A stretch of DNA of 23,254 nt from JAOAFX01 sp965649105 (GTDB lineage: Bacteria > Hydrothermota > Tepidihabitantia > SM23-42 > JAOAFX01), in NCBI GenBank assembly GCA_965649105.1, contig CBFGJP010000037.1, forward strand, positions 1-23,254, given 5' to 3'. How positions within the stretch are numbered: position 1 is the first letter of the stretch; each line of letters opens with the position of its first letter. Positions 1 through 7,353 of this stretch are shown here, piece by piece. Under the pieces are notes generated by a model. The model was given only the letters and a program-made list of their open reading frames with translations, was not told the DNA's origin and searched no databases. The position numbers and the translations under genes were made by a program.

Positions 1-2910
1 CAGATTAACCGTAAAGGTCTGGTCATCACCGGGATTTAAAGATGTCCCAGGATGCGCAGTCTGCGTCGTATCTATCGCAAACCAACTATAAACCGGTGCC
101 TGCTGATAAGGACCACCCGACCAATACACATAATAATAACCAGTATCCGATGGCATCATCCGCCCAATCGTAATCGTAAAATCAACCGTATCACAATAAA
201 CACCACTGGTCAACTGAATCTGCAACGGCACCTCGGTCCCAATCGGCGCATTACTCGCCGCCGTCACCGTAAAAACATCCGAACTGTTACTACCACTCGC
301 ACCCGGATTCAAACTACCCCAACTACCATTTCCATCATTAATCGTAATATACGGCGAATTCTCCATCAAAATTCCTGTAACATTATTCGCCACCGCACCA
401 CCCTCATTCTTTATCGTCACCACTAAATTCGCCGTCTCACCAGGATCCAGTATCCCATTACCATTACCACCCACCACCACCACCGACTGATAAACCAACA
501 CCGGCGCATAAATCGTAACCACAGGATTGGCAGTCCAGGTATTATTACTCGCATCACGGAAGGTAAGCGTAAAATTCACACTGTAATTATTCGGCGTATT
601 ATTCGCAACTGAAAAACGATAATACGGAGTACCTAATACCGAATCATTCGCAGGAATATTCCCATACCAGGATGAATCAATTGAAATAGAAACATAGGGA
701 TCTGACTCGGTTAATTTACCATAAACACCCTGGGCAGTAGAAACACCCACATTCTTACCATATACCCCATAATTCACCGTCTCACCAGGATTCACCTGAC
801 CATTACCACCCGAATCATTGATAATTGTATTTCCTAAGACAATATAAGGACCAGAAGGATTTGTGACCATTGCATAACCTTCATAAGGAAGGTAATTATG
901 TTTGGTCACGGTCACAAACATTGTATCACCAGGGGTTGTGGGATTGATATTCAACACCGCCACTCCTGATGAATTGGTATATGCAGAAGTATGGACCTCG
1001 GGATTCTGGGTCTTAATCCAGCAACAGACAAGTGCATCCTGTAAGGGATTCCCGCCCCCGGTGACTGTCACAGTGAATTGCTGTGAACCAGGAAATACAA
1101 CTGCATTATGAGTCACCACCATATTCTGTGGGGTATCCGTCCAGAAGTCCAATGATGGGTCGTTGAATAGATGATATGCCTCAAAGTAATACCGCTTTAG
1201 GCTTGAACTCGTATGGTTCTCAATCCAGTATAAACCCCACTGAGTAAACCTACCTGTCTCGTAGAGTCGCCCTGTGACTGAATCAGTGTAGATTGCATCA
1301 AAATATCTCCTCTGGAGCCAGTCATCCTCATCCCAGTAAGTTGAAGGGACACTACCAAAATAACAGATTCCGCCCTTGCCACTCAACCTATCCCAGGTCT
1401 CGCCAAAACAATTAGTTGAATACTGGTAGTCCCCAGTTAAACAACAATGGCCTGCAGGAAAACAATACATATCAAGATTATTTGTTAAATTGGTCAATTC
1501 AGTGACATTGAAATCACCTGAATAACCAACTGCCCAAGATGTTTGACTTCCATGTGCGGTATAAACCATCCACGCACGTCCAGCGTTAATCTGTGCAACA
1601 ACCCTTCCTTCCTGTTCACCACTTGCATAGACGAGTGTATCAACTGTATAACCATAAGGTACAAGTAAATTCCGGCAATACCAGTTTGTTGCCATTCCAA
1701 CAGGTTGATAACTTGCATCATAGCCGGCAACGAAACACGCCTTTTTTAACCATGAGGTACCGGCTGAACCGAAATTGGCGTGCTCCCAGCGGATTGCCTT
1801 ATTGACTACGGTATTGCCCTGGATTGTATCAAGGATGGATATTCGGGTATTGAATAAATCAGGCAAATAACCAGATTCATTTACCTCTGCGTAATAAAGG
1901 TCAGTTTGGTCCCCTGATGAAGAACCAGTCCCTGACGGTGGCAAGGCAATTGATGATGAATTCGGGTCCCCTATAATCACCAAGAAAGTAGCTAATGGAC
2001 TCTGGAATCTTATCGTATCATTTATTGCTGAGGCAGTCCAGCCTCCTGCGTTCCACATCCTTACTTTATATCCCTTCTTCTTCTTCCATTGGGCAAGTTT
2101 ATTTGCAACCGTCTGTGCCTGACCATTGTAGAAGATATCATAATAAATTGGTAATGGTGGAACACCCCTTAAATACTCAGGATAGTTTACAACAGTTCTC
2201 TTAATAAACTCTTCCCAAACAGTTGAAAAATCCTTTGCAATTATCCTCTGGGTCTCAAGGATGTCACCACCAATAAAATCTACTTTCACCCTAATATTTG
2301 TATAAACCCTTATTCTCCTTGATACAGGATTATAATGCACAGGATAGACCCTCAATGTCGCAAGCCGGTGCCCACGGGCTAATCCACCATCACCCTCATA
2401 AATATCAGCAATATTTTTTGGATAATATGCATCCGTTGAATAGGTCTTCTCATCAATTATAAACTCCGCCTTTGCACCCGGTCTCTTTATCACACTGGGC
2501 AGTGCAGGTGCAATCCTTTTATCAATTCCAAGTGTGCTTAAATCAATCTCTTTTGATTCTGCCGCAATTATTTCAACTCTGATATCTGCCTTATGCGGGA
2601 CATCAAGAACAGCAGTGACCATTGGCAATTTGGGCTTACCAATCTCACCAGTAAAAGCATATTCATCAATCTTGAATAAAGCAAAAACTTCTTTTCCTGT
2701 ATCAGTTAGTTTGTTTGCATCATATTCAGAAACATCTGCACCAAAAACATTGATGTTGAGAATGACTGATTGTTCGTTTGCTGAGATAATTTTTACTTCA
2801 GTCTCTTTAGGTATTCGTTCGGTGCCAAAAGGCACCCATTCTGCATATAAAGATATTGTGCCAAGGAGCAGGATTGATACCGCTCCTTTTTTCAAATATG
2901 ACCCATCCAT
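1..2910 (-). CDS. Gingipain-like C25 cysteine peptidase with Ig/CARDB-like tail, 3'-truncated by window edge
   Basis: The minus strand is open from ATG 2910 to position 1 (970 codons, no stop), so the C-terminus lies outside. Residues 1-23 form a signal peptide (KKGAVSILLLGTISLYAEW). About 30-200 resemble a C25 propeptide and about 215-580 the peptidase, with VIIGD and TDLYYAEV stretches. The catalytic dyad is visible: His453 in YTAHGS and Cys490 in CCLTGDYQY, aligned with the ACVNG cysteine of gingipains. A C25-type Ig-like domain follows at about 585-680, then repeated NGxGxxxPGE modules at about 703, 818 and 960, typical of CARDB-like adhesive repeats. The protein is probably secreted or surface-anchored; the sorting domain is not visible. 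The gene has its own promoter, a leader of about 80 nt and an AAGGGGG Shine-Dalgarno. Its tail (45-660) has codon use unlike the rest. The family call is firm; the substrate is unknown. Confidence 0.93.
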   Translation of the reverse strand, partial: MDGSYLKKGAVSILLLGTISLYAEWVPFGTERIPKETEVKIISANEQSVILNINVFGADVSEYDANKLTDTGKEVFALFKIDEYAFTGEIGKPKLPMVTAVLDVPHKADIRVEIIAAESKEIDLSTLGIDKRIAPALPSVIKRPGAKAEFIIDEKTYSTDAYYPKNIADIYEGDGGLARGHRLATLRVYPVHYNPVSRRIRVYTNIRVKVDFIGGDILETQRIIAKDFSTVWEEFIKRTVVNYPEYLRGVPPLPIYYDIFYNGQAQTVANKLAQWKKKKGYKVRMWNAGGWTASAINDTIRFQSPLATFLVIIGDPNSSSIALPPSGTGSSSGDQTDLYYAEVNESGYLPDLFNTRISILDTIQGNTVVNKAIRWEHANFGSAGTSWLKKACFVAGYDASYQPVGMATNWYCRNLLVPYGYTVDTLVYASGEQEGRVVAQINAGRAWMVYTAHGSQTSWAVGYSGDFNVTELTNLTNNLDMYCFPAGHCCLTGDYQYSTNCFGETWDRLSGKGGICYFGSVPSTYWDEDDWLQRRYFDAIYTDSVTGRLYETGRFTQWGLYWIENHTSSSLKRYYFEAYHLFNDPSLDFWTDTPQNMVVTHNAVVFPGSQQFTVTVTGGGNPLQDALVCCWIKTQNPEVHTSAYTNSSGVAVLNINPTTPGDTMFVTVTKHNYLPYEGYAMVTNPSGPYIVLGNTIINDSGGNGQVNPGETVNYGVYGKNVGVSTAQGVYGKLTESDPYVSISIDSSWYGNIPANDSVLGTPYYRFSVANNTPNNYSVNFTLTFRDASNNTWTANPVVTIYAPVLVYQSVVVVGGNGNGILDPGETANLVVTIKNEGGAVANNVTGILMENSPYITINDGNGSWGSLNPGASGSNSSDVFTVTAASNAPIGTEVPLQIQLTSGVYCDTVDFTITIGRMMPSDTGYYYVYWSGGPYQQAPVYSWFAIDTTQTAHPGTSLNPGDDQTFTVNL

Positions 2911-2999
2911 AAAACCCCCTTTCAGAATTCTTCAATAAAGACTTAAACCTAAAAATACCCTTATACTATCTCTTACTTATTATTATGTTATATTATTAT

Positions 3000-3029
3000 A
3001 TTATATATATAAAATTTTTCAAAAGTCAA
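3000..3029 (-). promoter_or_regulatory. Promoter of the C25 peptidase gene
   Basis: On the minus strand there is a -35 box TTGACT (3024-3029), an 18 bp spacer and a -10 box TATAAT (3000-3005). The surrounding TATATA run offers alternative registers. Transcription would start near 2993, leaving a leader of about 80 nt before ATG 2910, with AAGGGGG just upstream of the ATG. It differs from the other operon heads in the window, which have almost no leader. Confidence 0.6.
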
Positions 3030-3041
3030 GGGTGTAAATTT

Positions 3042-3053
3042 AGACTTAAGTCT
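3042..3053. promoter_or_regulatory. Perfect 12 bp palindrome upstream of the C25 promoter
   Basis: AGACTTAAGTCT is a perfect inverted repeat located 12 bp upstream of the -35 box of the C25 gene and about 20 bp past the lipoprotein stop. The half AGACTTAA recurs at 2939-2946 in the leader of the same gene, on the other side of the promoter. It could be a repressor or activator site. With no loop and no T-tract it is a poor terminator. The operator role is inference. Confidence 0.35.
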
Positions 3054-3074
3054 CAAATCATTGAAAAACCGCGA

Positions 3075-3854
3075 CTAATAACTCATATCTACGAAATAAA
3101 AATCAACTGTTGTGGTATAAAAACTCCCAAATAAACCAATTCCTTTTTCAATCCCACATTTTGGAATCGAATTCGATGGTATGTGATAATATTCTACAAA
3201 ATTCGTGTCTACCGCATATACAACTAAGGAATATATCCCACTATCACACACAAAATCAGTAATCGGCATCCAGAAATTTTTGGAACCCGCGTAGTTTCTA
3301 ATAAAACCACTTTGACACAGAAGTAAAGTGTCATCAAAATAATAATAACTCAAATAGTAAAACCATCGGTTTCTAAATGGATTGGAAAAAATTACAGATG
3401 CGTAACTTCCGTATATTGTATCACCATTCCGGGGATAGATTATCTCAAATGAATCAGGCACAGTTGTTATACCCGTAAGCGTATCAAATCCCTTTGCAGA
3501 AACCTGCAAATGATAGGTCTTTCCGTGCAATATAGGAAAAGTGTCTGAGGTCAAAAAAATCCCTAATTCTCCATAAATAGCATCTTCAACGAGTGTATCA
3601 CACATCCCATTGCCAGAGAGAATCACTTGCACATCCTCAAGGTCATAGATTGACTTTTCATCCAAGCCATAGGTTCTATCAACAATAACCTTTTGATATG
3701 GCTCACTACTTTTGAGGACACAATAAACATTCAACATTGGCTCAAACTCTGGTTTGTCTTTTTGACAGAATACAAAAATAAAAACAAACAAAACCAATAT
3801 TCCAAACCGTTTCGCCTTTCTAAACCGTCCAACGAAACCCAATCCGTGTCTCAT
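3075..3854 (-). CDS. DUF4249-like outer-membrane lipoprotein, partner of a TonB-dependent receptor
   Basis: The product is 259 aa. A basic N-terminus is followed by a hydrophobic segment ending in Cys30 (FIFVFCQKD), which looks like a lipoprotein signal, although Phe at -1 departs from the usual Gly/Ala/Ser. The mature part begins with a short extended stretch (FEPMLNVYCVLKSSEPYQKV), then a Sec-exported beta-sandwich type sequence including GKTYHLQVSAKGFDTLTG and TTVPDSF. This layout matches DUF4249 proteins, which in Bacteroidota sit beside TonB-dependent receptors. Here the receptor is 88 bp upstream on the same strand. A GAGAGGGT ribosome-binding site precedes ATG 3854. It probably assists the receptor in binding a ligand at the cell surface; the ligand is unknown. 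The family assignment is by pattern, not by search. Confidence 0.72.
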   Translation of the reverse strand: MRHGLGFVGRFRKAKRFGILVLFVFIFVFCQKDKPEFEPMLNVYCVLKSSEPYQKVIVDRTYGLDEKSIYDLEDVQVILSGNGMCDTLVEDAIYGELGIFLTSDTFPILHGKTYHLQVSAKGFDTLTGITTVPDSFEIIYPRNGDTIYGSYASVIFSNPFRNRWFYYLSYYYFDDTLLLCQSGFIRNYAGSKNFWMPITDFVCDSGIYSLVVYAVDTNFVEYYHIPSNSIPKCGIEKGIGLFGSFYTTTVDFYFVDMSY

Positions 3855-3856
3855 AT

Positions 3857-3937
3857 CTACCCTCTCTTGCCTTTTTGCCTTTTAGCCATCTTTAGCCTTT
3901 TTACGCCATTTTTAGCCATAAAATTATCATCATACAT
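3857..3937 (-). CDS. Possible 26-residue basic small ORF in the receptor-lipoprotein gap
   Basis: This gap carries an ATG-initiated frame of 26 codons ending in TAG just before the lipoprotein ATG. It starts 5 nt after the receptor stop, and GTGAGG lies upstream. After an acidic start (MYDDNF), the peptide is almost only Lys, Arg, Gly, Met and Ala (MAKNGVKRLKMAKRQKGKRG). Because the DNA is an imperfect tandem repeat of GGCTAAA/GGCAAAA units, the frame could be open by chance. It may serve only to couple translation between its neighbours. I have no family match. Confidence 0.25.
   Translation of the reverse strand: MYDDNFMAKNGVKRLKMAKRQKGKRG
3862..3919. repeat. Degenerate short tandem repeat (TTTTAGCC units)
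   Basis: On the plus strand the units TTGCC, TTTTGCC, TTTTAGCCAT, CTTTAGCC, TTTTTACGCCAT and TTTTTAGCCAT follow one another with a spacing of 7-12 bp, filling most of the 88 bp gap between receptor and lipoprotein genes. The register drifts, so it is a decayed minisatellite rather than a clean array. It could be a slippage site altering the spacing between the two genes. Confidence 0.5.
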
Positions 3938-3942
3938 CTTTT

Positions 3943-6249
3943 TCAAAACCTCACATTAAAGCCAAACGAAGGTATCGGAATTGCAATTGGAGGGATTGAA
4001 TATCCAACCATTCTTGGTGGGTCATACTCCTGTCCGGTGTTGTAATCAAAGTATTCGTATTCATAGAATAGAACATTTTTACGGGCATAAAGATTAATAA
4101 TATCAAGATACCAACCACCATTCAATCCAAAGATTTTTATCTCTTTTTCATAGTGTAAATCAAGCCTGTGTGAAACCGGTAACCTGAATGCATCCCTGTT
4201 TCCATTTATATATTTCCACCAGTATCCCGGATAGTCATTCAATGTATCCATTTCCCAATAATATTTACGATACCTTGCTATTTCAATGGCGTAAGGCAGA
4301 CCAGTTCCAAAATACCAGCGCAAATCAAGTTTTCCATTTTTTATTAAAGGAACTGATTTGGGCACAACAAAACCCAGAACAATATTCAGACTGTGCCTTC
4401 GGTCATATCTTGGAAAATAAGAGATATTAACTACGCTCCTTCTTGTATAACCGAATGTGTAACTGACCCAGCCAAAGTAATCTTTAAAACTTTTCTTAAG
4501 AAAGGCATCAAAACCTGTAGCATAGCCATTACCGACGTGCAAACTTTCTGTTGGCACGCTGAAGAACATATCTTCCTCACGCGGAATCAATAGATTGTAG
4601 TATTTCTTGTAATAGCCCTCAATATTAAAATTTGTCCCTTCACCAAACCATCTTTCAATCCCTGCAATAAAATGATAACCAACTGGTGGAGAATGGATGC
4701 TGTCAACCGGACGCCAGAAGTCAAAGATAGAAAAATATGACTCCTGGCTGTTGATAGTTATAAGACATTGATTATATTTTCCCATTGAAATATTCAGTGC
4801 TGCATTTTCTCCAAAACGATATTTCATTCCCATTCTGGGATTATAAAGAAAACGATTGCCCAAATTGTAGTATATGAACCTTATACCCGGTTGAATATAA
4901 AGAATTGGTTTTAGCACCTGCCATTTATCCTGAAGATAAACTGCAACAAGATTTGATTTCTGCTTTGGCGGTCCGAATGTCTTTTCTTCAACCTCCCAGT
5001 GTTGTTCAACTTTCAGATTTTCTTCCTGAAATCCAAAGTCAAGTATGTGCTGTTCGCTATAGATATAAGAAAAATCACACTTACCGGTCAAACTCTGAAT
5101 TTTTTCATATAATCGCATATTCTCAGTTGAATCATAGTAATCAATGTAATTTAAATCGGTAAAGAAATTACTCCAGACTCCAAATACTTCACCATATAGT
5201 TTAGGTGAAAATACCCGGCGCCATCTTCCAGATATACCACGATTACCCCAGATCAAATCCACTTTGTCTGATGGAGGTTCACCCTCTGAGAAAGAGATAA
5301 CATCTGCGCCACCGAATCCGGTCAGGGTAAATCTGTTATCACTGGAGAGATTATAGTTTATTTTGCCCACACCATCATAAAAATAATAAGGGAGTTCTAC
5401 ATCTTTATTAAAGATATGTGCATAACCCCAGATTAGTGCATCAAAGTATGTCCTTCTTCCGCTGAATAAAAAGGACCCTTTAGGAATCGGACCTTCAACG
5501 AGTAATTTAGATGTTATCAAACCCACACTCGCATTCCCTTCATATTTTTTTGAATTTCCTTCTTTGGTTGTTACATCAAGAACTGCTGAAAGTCTATCTC
5601 CATATTTTGCCGGAAACCCACCTGCATATAATTCTGCCTCTTTCACTGCATCGGGCTGGAATGTGGAAAAAAGTCCGAATAAATGGGTTGCGGGATTATA
5701 GACTATTATCCCATCAAGCAGAACAAGATTTTCATCCGGACTACCACCCCGCACATATAATTTGCTTGATAAATCATGCATTCCCATAACACCCGGCATC
5801 AATTGCAAGGTTTTTATCAAATCCGATTCAAAAAGCCCGGGTACAGATTCTATCTCCCGCTGGGTAAATGTGATATGACTCACCTCCACACTCTTTTCAA
5901 ATCTTTCACGCTCGGCAGATACTACAACCCCGGACATTTCAATCGCTGATGGTTTTAATTCAGCATTCAATGTCAAAACCTGCCCGGATTTTATCTCAAT
6001 CTCTTTTTCTACAGGCTCATAACCAAGATACGAAAATACTACAATATATTTTCCTTCAGGGATACGGGAAATGTAGTAATATCCTTTTTCATCGGTGCTC
6101 GTTCCCATTGTCGTATTTTTTAAAACAACATCGGCATAACCGAGCCTTTCCCCATTTTCGGCATCGGATACAAATCCCTTGATTGCGCCAAATTCTACAG
6201 AATAGATAGGTATTGTAGCAAAAAATAAAATAAAAATGATTTTGCTCAC
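3943..6249 (-). CDS. TonB-dependent outer-membrane receptor with carboxypeptidase-regulatory-like N-terminal domain
   Basis: The product is 768 aa and starts with GTG. A signal peptide (about 1-18, SKIIFILFFATIPIYS) precedes a CarboxypepD_reg-like beta-sandwich (about 21-100, GFVSDAENGERLGYADVVLK). The plug domain follows at about 110-225, with LQLMPGVMG, LYVRGGSPDENLVLLDGI and GGFPAKYGDRLSAVLDV. The rest is a beta-barrel rich in aromatic strands, ending in the outer-membrane signal FGFNVRF with a terminal Phe. It should import a ligand across the outer membrane using TonB energy. The layout is the SusC-like/FecA-like form seen with DUF4249 lipoproteins, and such a gene lies downstream. GTG 6249 is the only usable start, since an in-frame TAA lies 7-9 nt upstream. 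It sits 5 nt after a -10 box, so the mRNA is probably leaderless. The substrate is not deducible. Confidence 0.93.
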   Translation of the reverse strand: MSKIIFILFFATIPIYSVEFGAIKGFVSDAENGERLGYADVVLKNTTMGTSTDEKGYYYISRIPEGKYIVVFSYLGYEPVEKEIEIKSGQVLTLNAELKPSAIEMSGVVVSAERERFEKSVEVSHITFTQREIESVPGLFESDLIKTLQLMPGVMGMHDLSSKLYVRGGSPDENLVLLDGIIVYNPATHLFGLFSTFQPDAVKEAELYAGGFPAKYGDRLSAVLDVTTKEGNSKKYEGNASVGLITSKLLVEGPIPKGSFLFSGRRTYFDALIWGYAHIFNKDVELPYYFYDGVGKINYNLSSDNRFTLTGFGGADVISFSEGEPPSDKVDLIWGNRGISGRWRRVFSPKLYGEVFGVWSNFFTDLNYIDYYDSTENMRLYEKIQSLTGKCDFSYIYSEQHILDFGFQEENLKVEQHWEVEEKTFGPPKQKSNLVAVYLQDKWQVLKPILYIQPGIRFIYYNLGNRFLYNPRMGMKYRFGENAALNISMGKYNQCLITINSQESYFSIFDFWRPVDSIHSPPVGYHFIAGIERWFGEGTNFNIEGYYKKYYNLLIPREEDMFFSVPTESLHVGNGYATGFDAFLKKSFKDYFGWVSYTFGYTRRSVVNISYFPRYDRRHSLNIVLGFVVPKSVPLIKNGKLDLRWYFGTGLPYAIEIARYRKYYWEMDTLNDYPGYWWKYINGNRDAFRLPVSHRLDLHYEKEIKIFGLNGGWYLDIINLYARKNVLFYEYEYFDYNTGQEYDPPRMVGYSIPPIAIPIPSFGFNVRF

Positions 6250-6254
6250 GAATA

Positions 6255-6283
6255 ATTATATAGTATTGCTACTAAATTGTCAA
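6255..6283 (-). promoter_or_regulatory. Consensus promoter abutting the GTG start of the TonB receptor gene
   Basis: On the minus strand TTGACA (6278-6283), a 17 bp spacer and TATAAT (6255-6260) are followed by only 5 nt (TATTC) before GTG 6249. The -35 box lies in the last codons of the upstream acyltransferase gene. The predicted +1 falls on the G of GTG, with no room for a Shine-Dalgarno, implying a leaderless transcript. Confidence 0.8.
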
Positions 6284-7351
6284 CAGAAATTTAAGAAGAA
6301 TTAATGCAATCAGGCTATTTCTCAATATTTTACTCACGACCGAATTTCTAGTCTTAAAATAATGCCATATATGAGCCATTGCCAGCATAAAAACAATCAG
6401 AGATAGTGCAATTAAAATGCTTGAACCGGTATTCAAGGTCGGTCCAAAATAATGGGCAAAATTATTTTTAACATTTAAAACTGAACCATAGACAATCATT
6501 ATATGGGCAATATAGATTAGAAACGACTCCTGACCGATTACGACAAAAAAGTTCAGAATCTTGCCTGTTTTGTATTCCACATGCAGAAATAGACTGATTA
6601 AGATAAACAATAATCCAGTGCGCAGATAGAACAGATTAAAATTTTCTATCTTCATTAAAAAGGAAAAACCAAAGAAGACGCATCCAGAAATAAATATGAG
6701 AAGATTGAGAAGTCTGTTTTCTATCTTTTGAGTGACCTCATAAAACAGCATGCCGAACAACAAGCCAAATATTAAATATGAAGCAAACGGAATTAAAGGA
6801 AAATTTGAGCCAAATTTCGGGGTCAACAATTGGGTAAAGAAATTGGGTGATTTAATACTATTATTTATTGTTGGGGTGAAATAAATAATCATCAGCACGC
6901 TGATTATTGCACCTGGAATTATGATCCGTTTATCTTTGACATAAATCAGAATTATTTGTAGTATTAAAATCGTCCAACCAATTGTCTGGAGTATATCACA
7001 CTGGAAAAATTGGGTAATTTCTTCTTTTGAGGTCTGGGTCAGTAACTGATAAAGGGAGAACCTTGGTAGATGGAGAAAATATCCAGCAATTAGAATCGGA
7101 AAAATTCGCAATATTCTTTGTTTGAATATCTCGTGCCATTTTAGATTTCTTTTTCTGCATATTGAAAATGCAAGCCCACAGCCACTGGCTATGAGAAATG
7201 CAGGGGCAGTCAATCCTCTCAAAATATACATAAACTGATATAAGCCGGTCTGTCTTGCTTCCGGATTTAAGACCGCATCCAGGGTATGCCCCTGAATCAT
7301 CATTATCACGGCATAAGCCTTTACGAGGTCAAGGAATTTAAATCGTGCCAA
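6272..7351 (-). CDS. Multi-pass membrane acyltransferase, HGSNAT/DUF1624-like
   Basis: The product is 359 aa with roughly ten hydrophobic segments. The N-terminal block RFKFLDLVKAYAVIMMIQGH ends in His22, and is followed by LRGLTAPAFLIASGCGLAF. This is the arrangement of the DUF1624/heparan-alpha-glucosaminide N-acetyltransferase and acyltransferase-3 type families, which move acyl groups onto sugars across the membrane using a conserved His. The start is TTG 7351, two nucleotides after the butyrate kinase stop. An in-frame TAA just upstream excludes a longer form, and the first ATG further in would cut the conserved block. It is the last gene of the xerD operon. It may acylate an envelope glycan. 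The superfamily is clear but the exact subfamily is less certain. Confidence 0.75.
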   Translation of the reverse strand: MARFKFLDLVKAYAVIMMIQGHTLDAVLNPEARQTGLYQFMYILRGLTAPAFLIASGCGLAFSICRKRNLKWHEIFKQRILRIFPILIAGYFLHLPRFSLYQLLTQTSKEEITQFFQCDILQTIGWTILILQIILIYVKDKRIIIPGAIISVLMIIYFTPTINNSIKSPNFFTQLLTPKFGSNFPLIPFASYLIFGLLFGMLFYEVTQKIENRLLNLLIFISGCVFFGFSFLMKIENFNLFYLRTGLLFILISLFLHVEYKTGKILNFFVVIGQESFLIYIAHIMIVYGSVLNVKNNFAHYFGPTLNTGSSILIALSLIVFMLAMAHIWHYFKTRNSVVSKILRNSLIALILLKFLLTI

Positions 7352-7353
7352 TT

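Noticed and set aside
52..426. Plus-strand open frame of 124 codons, rich in Arg, Thr and Ile
   Set aside because: It is the complement of the C25 tail; the continuous minus frame with recognisable domains explains the region, and the plus frame has low-complexity composition.
471..483. CCA trinucleotide run as a phase-variation microsatellite
   Set aside because: It is only about four units, in frame, encoding part of a Val run; trinucleotide changes would not shift the frame.
2534..2938. Plus-strand open frame of 134 codons
   Set aside because: It lies opposite the signal peptide and propeptide of the C25 gene, which has a promoter, ribosome-binding site and family motifs.
3042..3053. Palindrome as a terminator of the lipoprotein gene
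   Set aside because: It has no loop and no T-tract, is AT-rich at its centre, and would make a weak hairpin.
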